Part shown: positions 62,116-64,000 of the stretch, piece by piece
Position numbering within the stretch: position 1 is the stretch's first letter
Layout of the letters: every line of letters starts with the position of its first letter
Assembly: GCA_000701725.1 (NCBI GenBank)
Contig: JNJQ01000006.1
Coordinates: forward strand, 1 to 64,000
Source: Erysipelotrichaceae bacterium NK3D112
Lineage (GTDB): Bacteria; Bacillota_I; Bacilli_A; Erysipelotrichales; Erysipelotrichaceae
Length of the DNA stretch: 64,000 bases
Direction: 5' to 3'
Notes under the pieces: generated by a model
Seen by the model: only the letters and a program-made list of their open reading frames with translations
Databases searched by the model: none
What the model was told of the DNA's origin: nothing
Made by a program: the position numbers and the translations under genes

Positions 62116-63981
62116 ATGAAAAGATGGATATCAGCCTGTATGGCTCTGGCGATGATTGCGGCCGGAACAGACAGCTTATATATAGAAACAAAAGCAGACT
62201 CCGAAGAAGTGAGAATTCTCTTCACGCATGATCTGCGTGACCATATTGAAGAAGTGAAAACCCTGAATGAGGAAAACGCGGTTGTCTACAGCGGCGGTTA
62301 TGAATATCTCGCGACGGCACTGGATGAATACCGCACGGAACAGACAGTTCTGCTGGATGCGGGCAACTTCTCAGCCGGTACAATGTACGCGTCGCTCAAT
62401 TCAACAAAAGCGCCTGATCTGACCCTGATGAGCCGGATGGGCTATGACGCGGTTGGTGTGGGTCTTGACGATTTCACCTATGGCGTAGGAATGTTCGGGG
62501 AAATGCTGAGTGCAGCGCAAAGCCATCCGTCCCTGCTTCTCTCCAATTTCACTTCAGGCGCAGGCAATGCGGCCTTTGAGGAAGGCTGGAGTGCGGCGGA
62601 AGGCAGCGCATATACATTGATTGAATCCGGCGGATATCAGATCGGCGTGTTCGCGCTTTGTGAGCCTGATGAGGCCTTCGGGGAAGGCGCACCGATCGTC
62701 ATCACTGATCCGCTTGCAGCTGCAGCAGAGGCAGCCGAAGCGCTGAAACAGCAGGGGGCGGATTACATCATCTGCCTTTACAGCACGGATGAGGATGACT
62801 TTGAAGAGCTATGCAATGCGGCATCCATCGACCTGATTATTGCCGGGGGAAATCACACGGCGACAGAGAAATACCGCAAGCAGGGAAACACCCTGATTGT
62901 GTCAAGCGATCCTTACGGAACATCCTTCGGTGTTCTTGATATTGATCCCTCATCAAAGAATGTGAAGAACTTTGAGATCGTACCGGTATCCTCATCGCTG
63001 TATGAGGCTTCCTACGGTATCAGTGAAACAATGAGCGCATATCAGTCTGAAATCAGTGAGACTGTCATGCGCAGATTCAGCCTGAATCAGAACCCGGTCT
63101 TCCGGGCAGGCTATTCCCTGACCACTTACGGACGTACCCAGTCGGGAAAAGCCTATGCGGAAGCGGCGGATCTTCTGACGGATTCGATGATCGAAGCCTA
63201 TGACGCACCGGAATCCGATGAGGCAAAGGCAGTCAGCATCATCACCGAAGGCATGGCGACAGGAACCATCCTGGAGGGCAATGTCAGCGCCAATGATCTG
63301 TTCTCAATGGCTTACAAAGGCATGGGAACAGACGGCATTCCGGGATACAATCTCTTGCATGTCTATATGCGGGGCAGCGATCTGATGACATTGTGTGAGA
63401 TGGATCTGATTCTCCACGATGACAATTCTTTGGAAAAATTCCATTTCGGCAGAATGTATTATGAATATTCCATGAACCGTCCGGTGACCAACCGGGTCAT
63501 CGACGTCTTTACGGAAGAAGCTGACGGCTATTACATCGCCGCCACAGCTGACAGACTGTATCCGGTCATCACCACATCGGATATTCTCGCATCCATTCCG
63601 CAGATGCTCATCGACAGCGGCGTGAGCGGGGAATGCAATGTCTATGATGAAACCGGTACTCCGGTAAGCGACTTTGATGTCATGACCATCCGCAACGGGG
63701 ACGGGGCGGCGGTCAAGCTCTGGTCGGCCATTTCCTACTATGCGGCGCATTTTGAAAGAGGAAGGGACGGCATTGACGATCTTCCCGAAACATATAAAAA
63801 AGCAAGGAAGCAGCGCACAAAAACATCGTCGCTGAATGTGATCAAACTGTTCAAGCATGCCAACCGGGCAACCTTTGATTTCTATGCGAAGGCGGTTGCT
63901 ATACCGGTTGCCGTACTGGTTGGTCTGAACGTGCTGGTGTGGCTGATCAATCTCAAAAAAAAGAAAGAAACGAACGCCTGA
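62116..63981 (+). CDS. secreted, membrane-anchored 5'-nucleotidase-like protein with degenerate metal site
   Basis: A 621-residue surface protein with a signal peptide (about 1-28), an N-terminal metallophosphoesterase-like domain, a C-terminal 5_nucleotid_C-like domain (about 320-545), a helical basic segment, a membrane helix (about 595-613) and a Lys-rich cytoplasmic end. The fold follows UshA-type enzymes, but the metal ligands are altered: FTHDLRDH (36-43) replaces the D-x-H motif, DAGNF (81-85) replaces GD, GLDDF (116-120) replaces GNHEF, and GGNHT (244-248) replaces GHxH. It may therefore be a binding protein rather than a nucleotidase. The start at 62116 follows GGAGGTG; GTG 62110 is less likely. 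Confidence 0.75.
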   Translation: MKRWISACMALAMIAAGTDSLYIETKADSEEVRILFTHDLRDHIEEVKTLNEENAVVYSGGYEYLATALDEYRTEQTVLLDAGNFSAGTMYASLNSTKAPDLTLMSRMGYDAVGVGLDDFTYGVGMFGEMLSAAQSHPSLLLSNFTSGAGNAAFEEGWSAAEGSAYTLIESGGYQIGVFALCEPDEAFGEGAPIVITDPLAAAAEAAEALKQQGADYIICLYSTDEDDFEELCNAASIDLIIAGGNHTATEKYRKQGNTLIVSSDPYGTSFGVLDIDPSSKNVKNFEIVPVSSSLYEASYGISETMSAYQSEISETVMRRFSLNQNPVFRAGYSLTTYGRTQSGKAYAEAADLLTDSMIEAYDAPESDEAKAVSIITEGMATGTILEGNVSANDLFSMAYKGMGTDGIPGYNLLHVYMRGSDLMTLCEMDLILHDDNSLEKFHFGRMYYEYSMNRPVTNRVIDVFTEEADGYYIAATADRLYPVITTSDILASIPQMLIDSGVSGECNVYDETGTPVSDFDVMTIRNGDGAAVKLWSAISYYAAHFERGRDGIDDLPETYKKARKQRTKTSSLNVIKLFKHANRATFDFYAKAVAIPVAVLVGLNVLVWLINLKKKKETNA

Positions 63982-64000
63982 CGCATGCGTCATGCTATAC

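Overview
The window looks like a chromosomal segment from a low-to-moderate GC Gram-positive bacterium (Bacillota), most probably an anaerobic gut Erysipelotrichia-type lineage. That taxon is an inference from three things: the conserved housekeeping order mnmE-tatD-rnmV-rsmA-ispE-glmU(N)-prs and tmk-holB-ricT-rsmI, the lactose/cellobiose-type PTS with GH1 phospho-glucosidases, and Gram-positive promoters, ribosome binding sites and riboswitches. I saw no rRNA, tRNA, CRISPR array or intact insertion sequence. Genes are densely packed on both strands, often joined by ATGA overlaps, and most transcription units end in a recognisable hairpin plus U-tract.

Layout. 1-357: non-coding, strongly structured DNA/RNA (an H-type pseudoknot and a long palindrome). 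358-5720: beta-glucoside uptake and hydrolysis (PTS EIIC, phospho-beta-glucosidase), a single-domain pyruvate-kinase-like protein, an esterase and a membrane protein. 5761-9207 (minus): zinc-ribbon protein and flotillin behind a yybP-ykoY (Mn2+) riboswitch, then a DbpA-like RNA helicase. 9263-15464: tRNA/rRNA maturation, isoprenoid and nucleotide-sugar precursor genes ending with prs. 15513-18921: cell-wall enzymes (L,D-transpeptidase, GH25) and an IMPACT-family protein. 18972-22314: mutL-miaA and a membrane protein. 22372-26044: Bax-inhibitor-1 protein, two conserved unknowns and a cytoplasmic 5'-nucleotidase-family enzyme. 26177-30122: RpiR regulator and Nif3-like protein divergent from a second PTS EIIC plus a metallo-beta-lactamase-fold hydrolase, with three evenly spaced operators between. 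30222-38687: AEC transporter, kinase, Trk potassium uptake, HAD and histidine phosphatases, VanZ-like protein. 38870-44212: LysR-HAD, a candidate metal-regulated small RNA, a lipoprotein, TPP riboswitch-thiT, recQ. 44254-45747 (minus): second GH1 phospho-glucosidase. 45855-50324: tmk-holB-ricT-rsmI-prsW-like. 50412-57176: FHA and zinc-ribbon/TPR membrane proteins, lipoproteins, a large M16C protease and a small hydrolase. 57466-61606: unknown protein, XpaC-like membrane protein and a double-AAA CbxX-type ATPase. 61688-63981: small membrane protein and a secreted, membrane-anchored 5'-nucleotidase-like protein with an eroded metal site.

The most unusual content is regulatory. Two intergenic regions each hold a promoter with an operator-like palindrome, a short structured transcript with a C-rich, anti-Shine-Dalgarno loop, and a terminator; these are candidate small RNAs, one flanked by DtxR/IdeR-like boxes. 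The same GACCGnCGGTC palindrome appears at the second small-RNA promoter and at the Mn-riboswitch/flotillin promoter. All protein assignments are from motif recognition by eye; no searches were run.
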